Source of the DNA: Bacillus paralicheniformis
GTDB taxonomy: Bacteria > Bacillota > Bacilli > Bacillales > Bacillaceae
Assembly: GCF_001042485.2 (NCBI RefSeq)
Contig: NZ_LBMN02000018.1
Location: forward strand, 62,001-126,000
Direction of reading: 5' to 3'
Length of the DNA: 64,000 nucleotides
Shown: one piece after another, positions 47,635-57,929 of the stretch
Layout: each line of letters opens with the position of its first letter
Position numbering within the stretch: the stretch's first letter is position 1
Notes under the pieces: generated by a model
Database searches by the model: none
What the model was told of the DNA's origin: nothing
Seen by the model: the letters and a program-made list of their open reading frames with translations, nothing else
Program-made: the position numbers and the translations under genes

Positions 47635-48711
47635 ATGAGCAACACTGAACTTGATTTGCTGAGGCAGCAGGCGAATGAATTAAACTTGCAAATATTAAAG
47701 CTGATTAATGAGCGAGGAAGAATCGTTCAGGAGATTGGAAAAGCGAAGGAAGCGCAAGGCATCAACCGCTACGATCCAGTCAGAGAAAGAGCGATGCTGA
47801 ACGAAATTATTGAAAATAATGACGGACCGTTTGAAAACTCGACGATCCAGCATATTTTCAAAGAGATTTTCAAAGCTGGACTTGAGCTTCAGGAAGACGA
47901 TCACAGCAAAGCACTGCTCGTTTCCCGCAAGAAAAAGCCTGAAAATACGATCGTTGATTTGAAAGGCGAAAAGATCGGCGACGGAGAACAAAGATTTATC
48001 GTCGGTCCGTGTGCAGTTGAAAGCTATGAGCAAGTAGCCGAAGTTGCAGCCGCAGCTAAAAAGCAAGGCTTGAAACTGCTTCGCGGCGGAGCCTTCAAAC
48101 CCCGTACAAGCCCGTACGACTTCCAAGGCCTCGGTGTTGAAGGCCTGCAAATCTTAAAGCGTGTTGCTGATGAGTATGATCTTGCCGTCATCAGTGAGAT
48201 CGTGAATCCGCAGCATATTGAAGAAGCCATTGATTACATTGATGTTATCCAAATCGGCGCCCGCAACATGCAAAACTTCGAGCTCTTAAAAGCCGCCGGT
48301 TCAGTGAAGAAGCCGGTTCTGCTAAAGCGCGGACTTGCCGCAACGCTGAAGGAATTCATCAATGCAGCGGAGTACATCATGTCACAGGGCAATGATCAAA
48401 TCATCCTTTGCGAACGCGGAATCAGAACGTATGAGACAGCGACTAGAAATACGCTTGATATCTCAGCTGTGCCGATCCTGAAGCAGGAAACTCACCTTCC
48501 TGTATTCGTGGATGTCACTCATTCTACCGGACGCCGCGACTTGCTGCTTCCGACAGCAAAAGCAGCGCTTGCGATCGGAGCTGACGGCGTCATGGCCGAA
48601 GTTCACCCTGATCCTTCTGTCGCGCTTTCCGACTCTGCTCAGCAAATGGATATCCCGACATTTGAAAAATGGTTAAATGAACTGAAGCCGCTCGTTCAAG
48701 TAAAAGCATAA
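47635..48711 (+). CDS. aroA: Bifunctional DAHP synthase/chorismate mutase
   Basis: A 358-residue fusion. Residues 1-90 form an AroQ-type chorismate mutase ([20 protein letters not shown] and RYDPVRE). Residues 100-358 form a type I-beta 3-deoxy-7-phosphoheptulonate synthase with GPCAVES near residue 126, [16 protein letters not shown] near residue 153 and the late [12 protein letters not shown]. It makes the first shikimate-pathway intermediate; the mutase domain serves as the feedback sensor for chorismate and prephenate. ATG 47635 gives the B. subtilis length with AAAGGATGG upstream; ATG 47626 is too close to that site. ccpA follows after a terminator. Confidence 0.95.
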   Translation: MSNTELDLLRQQANELNLQILKLINERGRIVQEIGKAKEAQGINRYDPVRERAMLNEIIENNDGPFENSTIQHIFKEIFKAGLELQEDDHSKALLVSRKKKPENTIVDLKGEKIGDGEQRFIVGPCAVESYEQVAEVAAAAKKQGLKLLRGGAFKPRTSPYDFQGLGVEGLQILKRVADEYDLAVISEIVNPQHIEEAIDYIDVIQIGARNMQNFELLKAAGSVKKPVLLKRGLAATLKEFINAAEYIMSQGNDQIILCERGIRTYETATRNTLDISAVPILKQETHLPVFVDVTHSTGRRDLLLPTAKAALAIGADGVMAEVHPDPSVALSDSAQQMDIPTFEKWLNELKPLVQVKA

Positions 48712-48722
48712 GATTCGTTTAT

Positions 48723-48749
48723 GGACCGCTTTCGAGCGGTCCTTTTTTT
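48723..48749 (+). terminator. Terminator after aroA
   Basis: GGACCGCT TTCG AGCGGTCC, an eight-pair stem with a stable tetraloop, then T7. It separates aroA from ccpA, although read-through is known in B. subtilis. Confidence 0.9.
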
Positions 48750-48833
48750 AGTTGTCATCAAAAATTGTCGAAAAAATGTCTTATTTTTAATTAAAAAGCT
48801 GTTTATTCTTATTTAAATTAATTATAAAAATAA

Positions 48834-48870
48834 AGGGAACGTTTTCATATTAGGTAAAACCGTGTATAAT
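48834..48870 (+). promoter_or_regulatory. cre-like site and TATAAT element in the long ccpA leader region
   Basis: The 316-base gap before ccpA is about 75% A+T. AGGGAACGTTTTCA (48834-48847) matches the right half of the cre consensus fully but the left half poorly. TATAAT at 48865 follows. A separate TTGACA at 48955 and a TGCTATAGG extended -10 at 48982-48990 are closer to the gene. Confidence 0.35.
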
Positions 48871-49027
48871 TTCAGAGAGCCCCTTTATGTTTTGGCAGGT
48901 TATGAAAAATAATGTAAACTTGAGTTCTGTTTATTTTACATAAAGTTTTACATTTTGACATTTCTCTACATGAAAATGTTTATGCTATAGGAAAAGAAAA
49001 GTGTACCCAGTTGAAGGAGTGGTAAAA

Positions 49028-50029
49028 ATGAGTAATGTGACAATATATGATGTAGCACGCGAAGCAAATGTAAGTATGGCAACCGTTTCCAGGGTTGTGA
49101 ACGGAAATCCGAACGTCAAGCCGACGACGAGAAAGAAGGTGCTTGAAGCCATCGAGCGTCTTGGCTATCGTCCAAATGCCGTGGCAAGGGGCCTTGCAAG
49201 CAAAAAGACGACGACTGTCGGCGTGATCATTCCCGATATTTCCAGCATCTTTTATTCAGAGCTGGCGAGGGGAATCGAAGATATCGCAACGATGTACAAG
49301 TACAATATTATTTTGAGCAACTCCGACCAGAATATGGACAAAGAACTTCATCTTTTGAATACGATGCTGGGAAAACAAGTTGACGGTATCGTCTTTATGA
49401 GCGGAAATGTCACTGAAGAGCATGTGGAGGAGTTTAAGCGGTCACCAGTTCCGATCGTGCTTGCGGCATCTGTTGAAGAAAAAGGGGAAACGCCGTCGGT
49501 TGCGATCGATTATGAACAGGCGATTTATGATGCGGCTACCATGCTGATTGAAAAAGGCCATAAGCGCCTTGCGTTTGTATCAGGACCTATGACTGAGCCG
49601 GTCAATCAAGCGAAAAAACTTCAAGGCTTTAAAAGAGCGCTTGAGGATAAGGGGCTGACATTTAAAGAAGAGTATGTCGCAGAAGGCGATTATACGTACG
49701 ATTCAGGAATGGAAGCGCTGGAGGCGCTAATGAAGCTGGATGAAAAACCGACGGCCGTCCTGTCAGCGACAGACGAAATGGCACTCGGCGTTATTCACGC
49801 AGCACAGGATAAAGGACTGGCTATTCCGGATGACCTTGAAGTGATCGGCTTTGACAATACAAGGCTTTCATTAATGGTTCGACCGCAGCTGTCGACTGTC
49901 GTCCAGCCGACGTATGATATCGGTGCCGTAGCGATGAGACTTCTGACAAAGCTGATGAACAAAGAGGAAGTCGAAGAGCATATTGTCCAGCTGCCGCATC
50001 GCATTGAACTCAGACAATCAACAAAATGA
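49028..50029 (+). CDS. ccpA: Catabolite control protein A (LacI/GalR family)
   Basis: A 333-residue global carbon regulator. The N-terminal HTH ([20 protein letters not shown]) is followed by the hinge helix ([13 protein letters not shown] near residue 50) and a periplasmic-binding-protein-like core that binds phosphorylated HPr (Ser46-P) and fructose-1,6-bisphosphate. With HPr-Ser-P it binds cre sites, such as those at 2007 and 54199. ATG 49028 has GAAGGAGTGG upstream; the longer frame from 49001 is not needed. The terminator after it is strong. The position between aroA and motPS is conserved. Confidence 0.96.
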   Translation: MSNVTIYDVAREANVSMATVSRVVNGNPNVKPTTRKKVLEAIERLGYRPNAVARGLASKKTTTVGVIIPDISSIFYSELARGIEDIATMYKYNIILSNSDQNMDKELHLLNTMLGKQVDGIVFMSGNVTEEHVEEFKRSPVPIVLAASVEEKGETPSVAIDYEQAIYDAATMLIEKGHKRLAFVSGPMTEPVNQAKKLQGFKRALEDKGLTFKEEYVAEGDYTYDSGMEALEALMKLDEKPTAVLSATDEMALGVIHAAQDKGLAIPDDLEVIGFDNTRLSLMVRPQLSTVVQPTYDIGAVAMRLLTKLMNKEEVEEHIVQLPHRIELRQSTK

Positions 50030-50048
50030 TCATGATTAAATAAACGAG

Positions 50049-50098
50049 AAAGAAAGCAAGTGTTCACAGCTTTTTTCGTGAATTGCTTGCTTTCTTTT
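50049..50098 (+). terminator. Nested-hairpin terminator after ccpA
   Basis: AGAAAGCAAG and CTTGCTTTCT enclose a second stem (TTCAC and GTGAA); TTTTCC follows. motP lies 26 bases beyond, so part of its expression may come from read-through. Confidence 0.8.
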
Positions 50099-50124
50099 CC
50101 TTGAGCTGGAGAGATTATGAAAAA

Positions 50125-50943
50125 ATGAAACGATTTGATTATCTGACACCGGTCGGTTTGATTTTGGGTATTTTCATTTTAGTAATCGGCGTTGTCTCTG
50201 GAGCGGGGCTTTCCGGTTTTTATTCGTTTATCGATTTGACGTCTTTCTTTATCGTGACGGGCGGATTGTGTGCAGCTGTTTTCATCAGCTTTTCCCCGAA
50301 AGATTTAAAAAGAGCGCCGGCTGTGCTGAAGCAGGTCTTTATTTCGGAAGAAGACGATGTACGCGACTTGGTCAAAACCTTTGTCAGCCTGTCTGAACAG
50401 GCGCGCAAACAAGGAATTTTATCATTGGACGCCAATATCAATGAAATGAAAGACCCGTTTTTGAAAAAAGGTCTGCTTCTTGCCATCGACGGATGGGACG
50501 AGGAGACGATCCGCAATGTGATGAACTCGGAAATCGCCGCGATGGAAGAAAGGCACAGAAAGGGAAGAAGAATCTTTGAAAAAGCGGGGGAATTTGCCCC
50601 TGCATGGGGAATGATCGGAACCCTTGTCGGACTCGTCATGATGCTCAAAAACCTGAACAAGCCGGAAACGCTCGGTCCGAATATGGCGATCGCCCTTTTG
50701 ACGACGCTTTACGGATCCCTTTTAGCCAACATGCTGTTTATACCGATCGCCGCAAAGCTTGAAGAAAAGACTGAGAATGAAATCTTTAAGAAGCAGGTCA
50801 TGATCGAAGGCATCATCGGCATCCAGTCGGGAAGAAATCCGCGAAATCTGGAAAGCCAGCTTGTCGTTTTCAGTTCAAAAGAAGAATGGGCAAAAAAGCG
50901 GGCGGATCATATAAAACAAAAGGACAGGGCTCATGAAGCTTAG
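50125..50943 (+). CDS. motP: Sodium-driven flagellar stator protein MotP
   Basis: A 272-residue MotA/PomA-type stator subunit with four membrane helices (about residues 7-27, 33-52, 150-172 and 183-203). The conserved cytoplasmic loop contains the charged residues that act on FliG, and the conserved FAPAWGMIGTLVGLVMML is at the third helix. MotP pairs with MotS to form a Na+-coupled stator used in alkaline or salty conditions. ATG 50125 is used; GGAGAG lies about 12 bases upstream. motS overlaps by 11 bases. Confidence 0.93.
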   Translation: MKRFDYLTPVGLILGIFILVIGVVSGAGLSGFYSFIDLTSFFIVTGGLCAAVFISFSPKDLKRAPAVLKQVFISEEDDVRDLVKTFVSLSEQARKQGILSLDANINEMKDPFLKKGLLLAIDGWDEETIRNVMNSEIAAMEERHRKGRRIFEKAGEFAPAWGMIGTLVGLVMMLKNLNKPETLGPNMAIALLTTLYGSLLANMLFIPIAAKLEEKTENEIFKKQVMIEGIIGIQSGRNPRNLESQLVVFSSKEEWAKKRADHIKQKDRAHEA

Positions 50944-51625
50944 ACATGAACGAAGAAAGCGCGAGCAGGGTCGCAAATCGTCAAACTGGATCATCACGTT
51001 TTCGGATTTGATTACGCTTATCCTCGTGTTCTTTATTTTACTGTTTTCGATGTCGCAAATCGATTTAAACAAATTTAAAGCAGCAGTCGGTTCATTTCAA
51101 GACAGGGCCGACGGCAAATCCGCCGCAGAGCTGAAAAAAGAAAACGCGGACGATCAGAAGGCTGAAAAAACGGCTAAAAGCCAAGAAGATTTATTAAAGA
51201 AAATCAACGACTATATTGAAAAAAATGAACTGTCAAGTTTGATAGCGGCCAAGCGTGATGAACGGGGCATCATCCTCGTCCTTCAGGAAGCGGTTTTGTT
51301 TGATTCGGGAAAAGCGGATCTGAAAGACCAGGCTCACCCGCTTTTGCATAAAATCGCCGTCCTTCTCAAATCAGTGTCCAACCCGATCCGTGTGGAGGGG
51401 CATACGGACAGCCGCCCGATTTCGACTTACCGTTTTCCATCCAATTGGGAGCTTTCTGCGGCAAGGGCGAGCACTGTGATCGGCTACTTTACGTCGAAAG
51501 AAAAGCTCGACTCTTCACGTTTTCTTGCCATCGGTTATGCCGATACAAAACCGGTCAAGGACAACCGCACAGAGAGCCATATGAAGGAAAACAGGCGCGT
51601 CGAAATTGTCATCGCAAAAAAATAA
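50933..51625 (+). CDS. motS: Sodium-driven flagellar stator protein MotS
   Basis: A 230-residue MotB/PomB-type subunit. A basic N-terminus (MKLRHERRKREQG) precedes one membrane helix (about residues 20-42), with the ion-binding aspartate in ITFSDLITLILVF near residue 25. A linker follows, then an OmpA-like peptidoglycan-binding domain with VEGHTDSRP near residue 154 and NWELSAARAS near residue 170. The linker region is charged and repetitive. Hydrophobic residues after the aspartate fit the Na+ type. It overlaps motP, so the stator genes are co-translated. Confidence 0.93.
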   Translation: MKLRHERRKREQGRKSSNWIITFSDLITLILVFFILLFSMSQIDLNKFKAAVGSFQDRADGKSAAELKKENADDQKAEKTAKSQEDLLKKINDYIEKNELSSLIAAKRDERGIILVLQEAVLFDSGKADLKDQAHPLLHKIAVLLKSVSNPIRVEGHTDSRPISTYRFPSNWELSAARASTVIGYFTSKEKLDSSRFLAIGYADTKPVKDNRTESHMKENRRVEIVIAKK

Positions 51626-51637
51626 GTGAGAAGAAAG

Positions 51638-51667
51638 CAAGGTCTTGCATAAAAGCAAGGCCTTTTC
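51638..51667. terminator. Terminator between motS and acuC
   Basis: AAGGTCTTGC and GCAAGGCCTT form a ten-pair stem with a G-U pair, followed by TTTTC on the plus strand. Confidence 0.75.
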
Positions 51668-51688
51668 TGTACGCCGGGATTTTTCGTA

Positions 51689-52849
51689 TTAAGTGGCGCG
51701 CTTGGCAGAGCGAATCGGATAAAGAGCTTTGGCAACGGTTTGGGCGTTTTTCTCCGTTATTTCGGATTTTCTTGGGATCGAAGGATACAAATCTGCCGGG
51801 TCGGACCAGTTGGCAGGAAGCCGGACAGATGCCTGCTTCCCCCACTTTTTCAGCCATTTTTCAGGCATCTTATCCTCAGGTTTCATCCCTTTCATTTCAA
51901 GCCAGATTCTTGCCCATGCCCTCGGTACGACGCGCCAAATGTCGTACCCTCCTCCCCCGACAGCAATCCATCTTCCGTTGCAATAGGTGTGTGCAAGTTC
52001 GTGAGCGAGCTTTGGAATCTCTTCGTAAATCTTCATCGTCGTGCACAAGTGTGTCAGAGGATCGTAGTAATGCGCGTCAGCTCCGTTTTGCGACAAAATA
52101 ACGTCCGGTTTGAAAAACTCAGCTATTTCAGAAACAGCCGTCCGGTAGGATTCAAGAAAAGACTCATCTTCTGTGAAGGCATCGAGCGGGATATTAAAAG
52201 CGTAGCCGTAGCCTTCGCCATGACCTCTTTCCTGTACTTGCCCCGTTCCCGGGAAAAGGTAGCGGCCGGTTTCATGAATCGAGACGGTACACACGGAAGG
52301 ATCATCATAGAACGTAAACTGCACCCCGTCGCCGTGATGGGCGTCCGTATCAATATATAAAACCTTCGCATGATATTTTTTCTGCAAATATCGTATCACA
52401 ACTGAACTGTCGTTATAGACGCAAAATCCTGAAGCTCTTCCTCTGAATCCGTGGTGGAGCCCGCCTCCGAGATTGAGGGCGTGTCTTGCTTTGCCCGTCA
52501 TGACATAGTCTGCAGCTGTCAGTGTTCCGCCCACCAAAAGGGAGGCGGCTTCGTGCATCCCGGCAAAGACAGGGGTATCTTCTGTTCCAAGCCCGTAGTT
52601 TTCGCTTTCGGCTGCCGGGAGTTTTCCCGCCCCTGCAAGCTGGACAGCCTTGATGTAATCGCCTGTGTGAACAAGGCCGAGCTCGGCTTCTGTCGCTATG
52701 CGCGGAGCAATCGTTTCTCCCGGTTCAAATGCGCCGACCGTATTCAAAAGATCGTATGTTACATAGACTCGCAGCTGATTAAACGGGTGATCTTGATGAA
52801 ATTGATAGGTTTGGTAAGAGGGAGAAAAAATAAATACGCTGTCCTTCAT
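51689..52849 (-). CDS. acuC: Acetoin utilisation protein AcuC (class I deacetylase fold)
   Basis: A 386-residue histone-deacetylase-family enzyme. In B. subtilis AcuC removes the acetyl group from AcsA and so reactivates it. The double histidine/metal region is YIDTDAHHGDGVQFTF near residue 170, with LNLGGGLHHGF near residue 130 and LSQNGADAHYYDPL near residue 250. The start ATG 52849 overlaps the acuB stop by four bases, which gives 386 residues; the longer frame is not supported. It is the last gene of acuABC. Despite the name, the acetoin link is genetic only. Confidence 0.93.
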   Translation of the reverse strand: MKDSVFIFSPSYQTYQFHQDHPFNQLRVYVTYDLLNTVGAFEPGETIAPRIATEAELGLVHTGDYIKAVQLAGAGKLPAAESENYGLGTEDTPVFAGMHEAASLLVGGTLTAADYVMTGKARHALNLGGGLHHGFRGRASGFCVYNDSSVVIRYLQKKYHAKVLYIDTDAHHGDGVQFTFYDDPSVCTVSIHETGRYLFPGTGQVQERGHGEGYGYAFNIPLDAFTEDESFLESYRTAVSEIAEFFKPDVILSQNGADAHYYDPLTHLCTTMKIYEEIPKLAHELAHTYCNGRWIAVGGGGYDIWRVVPRAWARIWLEMKGMKPEDKMPEKWLKKWGKQASVRLPANWSDPADLYPSIPRKSEITEKNAQTVAKALYPIRSAKRAT

Positions 52850-53490
52850 GGCAAATCCCTTTGAACAGCCGGCCAAAGAACCTGATACCCTTTGGACTTC
52901 ACGTCTTTGATGATAGAGGCGGGATTCATTGTTTGAACGCGAAACACGAGTATTTTCGAATCATCTTCATCACCGGGATATACGAGCACGCTCAATATGG
53001 CGATTTGGCGCCTGCTGAAAATGGCGCTGATATCAGCGAGGCTACGGGCGATATGATCGGTTTTGATTTCGATTTGGGAGCCTGGAAAATGGGCTCCTGT
53101 CAGCTGGACGAACGTATGCAGCAAATCGGATTTTGTCACAATGCCGACAAGCTTCCCGTTTTTTACGATCGGGAGGCAGCCGATTTCGTGTTCGAAAAAA
53201 ATAGCTGATATTTCTTCGGCAAAATCAAGCGGGTGACCGGTGATCACTTCTTTTGACATAATCAGTTCCACCGGCTTTTTTAAATCTTCGTCAGATCTGT
53301 TTTGGGCAAAAATACTCGGACTTGCTGTTTTGACGTCCCTGTCCGTGACGATGCCTATGACCGTTCCCCGTTCATTGATGACGGGAAGGTGTTTAATATG
53401 AAATGTTCGCATGCGTTTGATCGCTTCTTCAATCGTATCCGTTCTGGAAAGTGTCACAACATCCCGTTTCATGATTTTTTCAACAATCAT
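52846..53490 (-). CDS. acuB: CBS-domain protein AcuB
   Basis: A 214-residue protein with two CBS domains (about residues 4-60 and 78-135; IVEKIMKRDVVTLSRTD and IMSKEVITGHPLD starts) and a C-terminal ACT-like part. CBS pairs bind adenine nucleotides; AcuB may sense energy charge and modulate the AcuA/AcuC control of acetyl-CoA synthetase, but its action is not known. It overlaps acuC and starts 22 bases after acuA. The C-terminal ~70 residues are conserved in Bacillus homologues. Confidence 0.93.
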   Translation of the reverse strand: MIVEKIMKRDVVTLSRTDTIEEAIKRMRTFHIKHLPVINERGTVIGIVTDRDVKTASPSIFAQNRSDEDLKKPVELIMSKEVITGHPLDFAEEISAIFFEHEIGCLPIVKNGKLVGIVTKSDLLHTFVQLTGAHFPGSQIEIKTDHIARSLADISAIFSRRQIAILSVLVYPGDEDDSKILVFRVQTMNPASIIKDVKSKGYQVLWPAVQRDLP

Positions 53491-53511
53491 ATTCAGGTCC
53501 CCTTTGCTCCC

Positions 53512-54144
53512 TTAATACATAAAACGATTGTGGAATCTGAGTCTGTCAAAACGCTCGATCGACTCCTGACTGACCTCTTTTCCGATGCGGGCCATTAAAC
53601 AGTTGGCGGGATGGGAGCTGATTTCCGGATCGTCTGTCGCAAACCAGACAAGCCCTCCGGCATTCATCATTTTCTCCATCATCTTTCTGTATTCCCAAAC
53701 ATCTTTATTAGTCCCCTTTAGATCCCAATGCCAGTAATATTCAGTCGTGATGATGATATATTTTTCCATCTGTGGATCCATCATGCTGACCGCAAGCAGC
53801 GTCTTCCCGACAGAGTGACCCCTGAACGCCGGAATGACTTCGATGGCTCCAAGCTCAATTAAATTTTCCATGTTTCCTTCAGACCATCTTTCAAGCGGGT
53901 CTGGATAAACATATGTCACATAGCCGACAATGGTTTGCCGGAAACGGGCGATGATGATCCGTCCTTCGGGAAGCCCTGCGATTTCGATTAATGCTTCATG
54001 TTGTTTTTGAGATGGGCGAAAGGCTGTAAGCTCGTTGTGAAATTCATATTGTGCGAGTTTTTCGGGACTGATAGGGCCCTCTATCAGCACGGAGCCTTTC
54101 TCGGTCTGCAATTCTTTGGCATGATAAGTTTTGTGATGGTCCAC
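53512..54144 (-). CDS. acuA: Protein lysine acetyltransferase AcuA
   Basis: A 210-residue GNAT-family acetyltransferase. In B. subtilis it acetylates the active-site lysine of AcsA and switches it off. The acetyl-CoA-binding region is VIPAFRGHSVGKTLLAVS near residue 105 (motif RGxxxGK). The start is GTG with GGCGGTGG upstream. The promoter on the minus strand (TATAAA at 54182-54177) has its -35 inside the cre site at 54199, so CcpA should repress it when glucose is present. Confidence 0.93.
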   Translation of the reverse strand: MDHHKTYHAKELQTEKGSVLIEGPISPEKLAQYEFHNELTAFRPSQKQHEALIEIAGLPEGRIIIARFRQTIVGYVTYVYPDPLERWSEGNMENLIELGAIEVIPAFRGHSVGKTLLAVSMMDPQMEKYIIITTEYYWHWDLKGTNKDVWEYRKMMEKMMNAGGLVWFATDDPEISSHPANCLMARIGKEVSQESIERFDRLRFHNRFMY

Positions 54145-54198
54145 GTATCCACCGCCTTACATCTTAGTTGAAGTCTTTTATACATAACATACCAAAAT

Positions 54199-54212
54199 AT
54201 TAAGCGTTTTCA
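54199..54212 (-). promoter_or_regulatory. cre site between acuA and acsA
   Basis: On the minus strand TGAAAACGCTTAAT matches the cre consensus at 12 of 14 positions. It overlaps the acuA -35 region and lies 27 bases upstream of the acsA -35. Confidence 0.75.
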
Positions 54213-54238
54213 TAGGATGGAAGAGTATTTTTTAAAAA

Positions 54239-54267
54239 TTGAGAAAATAAAAAATCTATACTATAAT
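54239..54267 (+). promoter_or_regulatory. Sigma-A promoter of acsA
   Basis: TTGAGA, 17 bases, TATAAT, 33 bases before the acsA ATG. Confidence 0.8.
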
Positions 54268-54299
54268 ATATTTTGATGAGCGAACAAAGGGGGATGGGC

Positions 54300-56018
54300 A
54301 TGGAATTGAAAGCGTTGCCAGCAGAAAAGGGAAACTACAACTTGAAAGACTATGATGAAGCATACCGGACATTTGACTGGAAGGATGCCGAAAAACATTT
54401 TTCATGGCACAAAACGGGAAAAATCAATGCAGCTTATGAAGCGATCGACCGCCACGCTGAGTCAAATTTGAAAAATAAAGTGGCATTTTACTACAAAGAT
54501 CCGGTCCGCGAAGAAAAGTACACCTTCAGAGAGATGAAAAATGAAACGAATAAAGCCGGGAATGTCTTAAAGCAGCATGCCAATGTGGGAAAGGGAGACC
54601 GTGTGTTTGTTTTTATGCCGAGATCACCCGAGCTTTATTTTATTCTTCTCGGCGCTGTCAAATTGGGAGCGATCGTCGGGCCGTTGTTTGAAGCATTTAT
54701 GGAAGGCGCTGTCAAAGACAGGCTTTTAAACAGCGGAGCGAAGGTTATCGTGACGACGCCGGAATTGCTTGAACGGGTGCCGGCCGGCGAACTTCCGGAT
54801 CTTGAATCAATCATTGTCGTTGGAGAAGGCGTAAAGGAAGAAGGGTCTGTCATCGATTATTACGCGAAAGCGGCTGAAGCAGATACTGATCTTGAGATTG
54901 AATGGATGGATCAGGAAGACGGGATGCTGCTTCACTATACATCGGGTTCGACCGGCGCGCCAAAAGGGGTTCTCCACGTCCACAAAGCAATGATTCAGCA
55001 TTATCAAACAGCCAAATGGGTTCTTGATCTGCACGACGATGACATTTATTGGTGCACGGCTGATCCAGGCTGGGTTACCGGAACGGTCTACGGGATCTTC
55101 GGTCCGTGGCTGAATGGAGCAACGAATGTTGTCGTAGGCGGCAGATTCAGTCCCGAAGCATGGTACGAAACGATTGAAAAAATGGAAGTGACGGTATGGT
55201 ACAGCGCGCCAACGGCTTTTCGGATGCTGATGGGTGCTGGCGACGATCTCGTGAACAAATATAATCTGAGCTCATTACGGCATATTTTAAGCGTAGGGGA
55301 GCCGTTAAATCCTGAAGTCATCAGATGGGGGCATAAAGTCTTCAGCAACCGGATTCATGATACATGGTGGATGACCGAAACAGGAGCGCAGCTCATCTGC
55401 AATTACCCGTGCATGGAAATTAAACCGGGATCGATGGGCAAGCCGATTCCAGGCGTAGAGGCTGCAATCGTCGATCACCAGGGAAATGAACTGCCTCCTT
55501 ACAGAATGGGGAATCTCGCCATTAAAAAAGGCTGGCCGTCGATGATGCATTCGATCTGGAACAATCCTGAAAAATACAGCTCCTATTTTATGCCGGGGGA
55601 TTGGTATGTGTCAGGAGATTCCGCCTACATGGATGAAGACGGATACTTCTGGTTCCAGGGAAGGATCGACGATGTCATCATGACATCGGGCGAGCGCGTC
55701 GGCCCGTTTGAAGTCGAAAGCAAGCTTGTTGAGCATCAAGCTGTCGCTGAAGCAGGCGTCATCGGCAAACCGGATCCCGTCCGCGGTGAAATTATTAAAG
55801 CGTTCATCGCCTTGAGGGACGGTTATGAACCGTCAGATTCGTTAAAAGAAGAAATCAGGCAGTTCGTGAAACAAGGCTTGGCCGCACACGCCGCGCCAAG
55901 GGAAATCGAATTCAAGGATAAACTGCCGAAAACAAGAAGCGGAAAGATCATGAGACGCGTCCTGAAAGCTTGGGAGCTGAACCTTCCGGCAGGCGATCTC
56001 TCATCGATGGAAGACTGA
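54300..56018 (+). CDS. acsA: Acetyl-CoA synthetase
   Basis: A 572-residue AMP-forming acetyl-CoA synthetase. The P-loop is LHYTSGSTGAPKGV near residue 220, with DTWWMTETGAQ near residue 362, YVSGDSAYMDEDGY near residue 445, and the catalytic lysine in KTRSGKIMRR near residue 549, the site acetylated by AcuA. It is used for growth on acetate. ATG 54300 gives the exact B. subtilis length with AAGGGGG seven bases upstream. It is divergent from acuABC and is likely repressed by CcpA through the shared cre. Confidence 0.95.
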   Translation: MELKALPAEKGNYNLKDYDEAYRTFDWKDAEKHFSWHKTGKINAAYEAIDRHAESNLKNKVAFYYKDPVREEKYTFREMKNETNKAGNVLKQHANVGKGDRVFVFMPRSPELYFILLGAVKLGAIVGPLFEAFMEGAVKDRLLNSGAKVIVTTPELLERVPAGELPDLESIIVVGEGVKEEGSVIDYYAKAAEADTDLEIEWMDQEDGMLLHYTSGSTGAPKGVLHVHKAMIQHYQTAKWVLDLHDDDIYWCTADPGWVTGTVYGIFGPWLNGATNVVVGGRFSPEAWYETIEKMEVTVWYSAPTAFRMLMGAGDDLVNKYNLSSLRHILSVGEPLNPEVIRWGHKVFSNRIHDTWWMTETGAQLICNYPCMEIKPGSMGKPIPGVEAAIVDHQGNELPPYRMGNLAIKKGWPSMMHSIWNNPEKYSSYFMPGDWYVSGDSAYMDEDGYFWFQGRIDDVIMTSGERVGPFEVESKLVEHQAVAEAGVIGKPDPVRGEIIKAFIALRDGYEPSDSLKEEIRQFVKQGLAAHAAPREIEFKDKLPKTRSGKIMRRVLKAWELNLPAGDLSSMED

Positions 56019-56025
56019 TGTCTCA

Positions 56026-56054
56026 TTGACAATGCAAAAATATTATGTTAAAAA
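56026..56054 (+). promoter_or_regulatory. Sigma-A promoter of the tyrS T-box transcript
   Basis: TTGACA, 17 bases, TAAAAA with a TG extension. The transcript would start near 56061, giving a leader of about 297 bases. Confidence 0.65.
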
Positions 56055-56089
56055 AGATTTAGTCGAATATTCAAAAGGTGAAGACTGAG

Positions 56090-56337
56090 ATTAGTAAAAC
56101 GCATCCTTCCCTGTCTTAGAGAGCTGATGGCCGGTGAAAATCAGCACATATGGATGGTTTGAATTACACTCACGAACCGCTTTTGCGAAAAAAGCCTCCC
56201 GGGCTTTGTGTAGCAGAAGAACGGAAGCTTTTCCGTTATCATTGAGAGTGAAAAGAGCGCGGCCATGCGTTCTTTTAAGCAGGGTGGTACCGCGATTTTT
56301 ATCGTCCCTTCGTTTTTGCGAAGGGGCGTTTTATTTT
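56090..56337 (+). ncRNA. Tyrosine-specific T-box riboswitch upstream of tyrS
   Basis: The leader contains the T-box AGGGTGGTACCGCG at 56281-56294, followed by the terminator CGTCCCTTCG with CGAAGGGGCG (56302-56331) and a T-rich tail. In stem I the specifier codon TAC (Tyr) is at 56165-56167. Uncharged tRNA-Tyr should pair with the specifier and the T-box bulge (UGGU) and prevent the terminator, turning on tyrS. All parts are visible in order. Confidence 0.95.
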
Positions 56338-56354
56338 TGGAAAAAAGGAGCTAA

Positions 56355-57626
<1,272 letters not shown>

Positions 57627-57634
57627 TCAAAAAG

Positions 57635-57662
57635 CTCTTGCCAAACGGCAAGGGTTTTTTTG
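57635..57662 (+). terminator. Terminator after tyrS
   Basis: CTCTTGCC AAAC GGCAAGGG, an eight-pair stem with a tetraloop (one G-U), then T7. Confidence 0.88.
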
Positions 57663-57757
57663 TGTCCGTATGTTTCATGTATGTTCATTCAGGAAATGTC
57701 AAAAATATAGATGTAATAGGTAGAGCATTTCCATCGTTGAAGAGGGAGGAATGTAGC

Positions 57758-57904
57758 ATGAACCTGTTCATTGCGGCGAAAGAAAAGTTTATGGAAGATT
57801 ACAACATGCAGCTGGAAACGGAACGAAAACAAGAGGTGCAGCAGTCGGCTGACGGATACAATCAATTGAATCAGACGGAAAATGCAGCAAAGCGGCTGAA
57901 GTAG
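57758..57904 (+). CDS. Small hydrophilic protein, unknown
   Basis: A 48-residue glutamine- and glutamate-rich helical protein (MNLFIAAKEKFMEDYNMQL, then QEVQQSADGYNQLNQTE and a basic end AAKRLK). GGGAGG lies eight bases upstream, and a terminator follows at once, so it looks like a complete one-gene unit. I do not recognise the family; size and composition are like minor spore or stress proteins of Bacillus, which is only an impression. A longer frame from 57638 overlaps the tyrS terminator and is not used. Confidence 0.65.
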   Translation: MNLFIAAKEKFMEDYNMQLETERKQEVQQSADGYNQLNQTENAAKRLK

Positions 57905-57905
57905 A

Positions 57906-57927
57906 GGGTCTTTAGGGCCCTTTTTTT
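57906..57927 (+). terminator. Terminator after the 48-residue ORF
   Basis: GGGTC TTTAG GGCCC stem of five pairs (one G-U), then T7. Confidence 0.65.
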
Positions 57928-57929
57928 AT

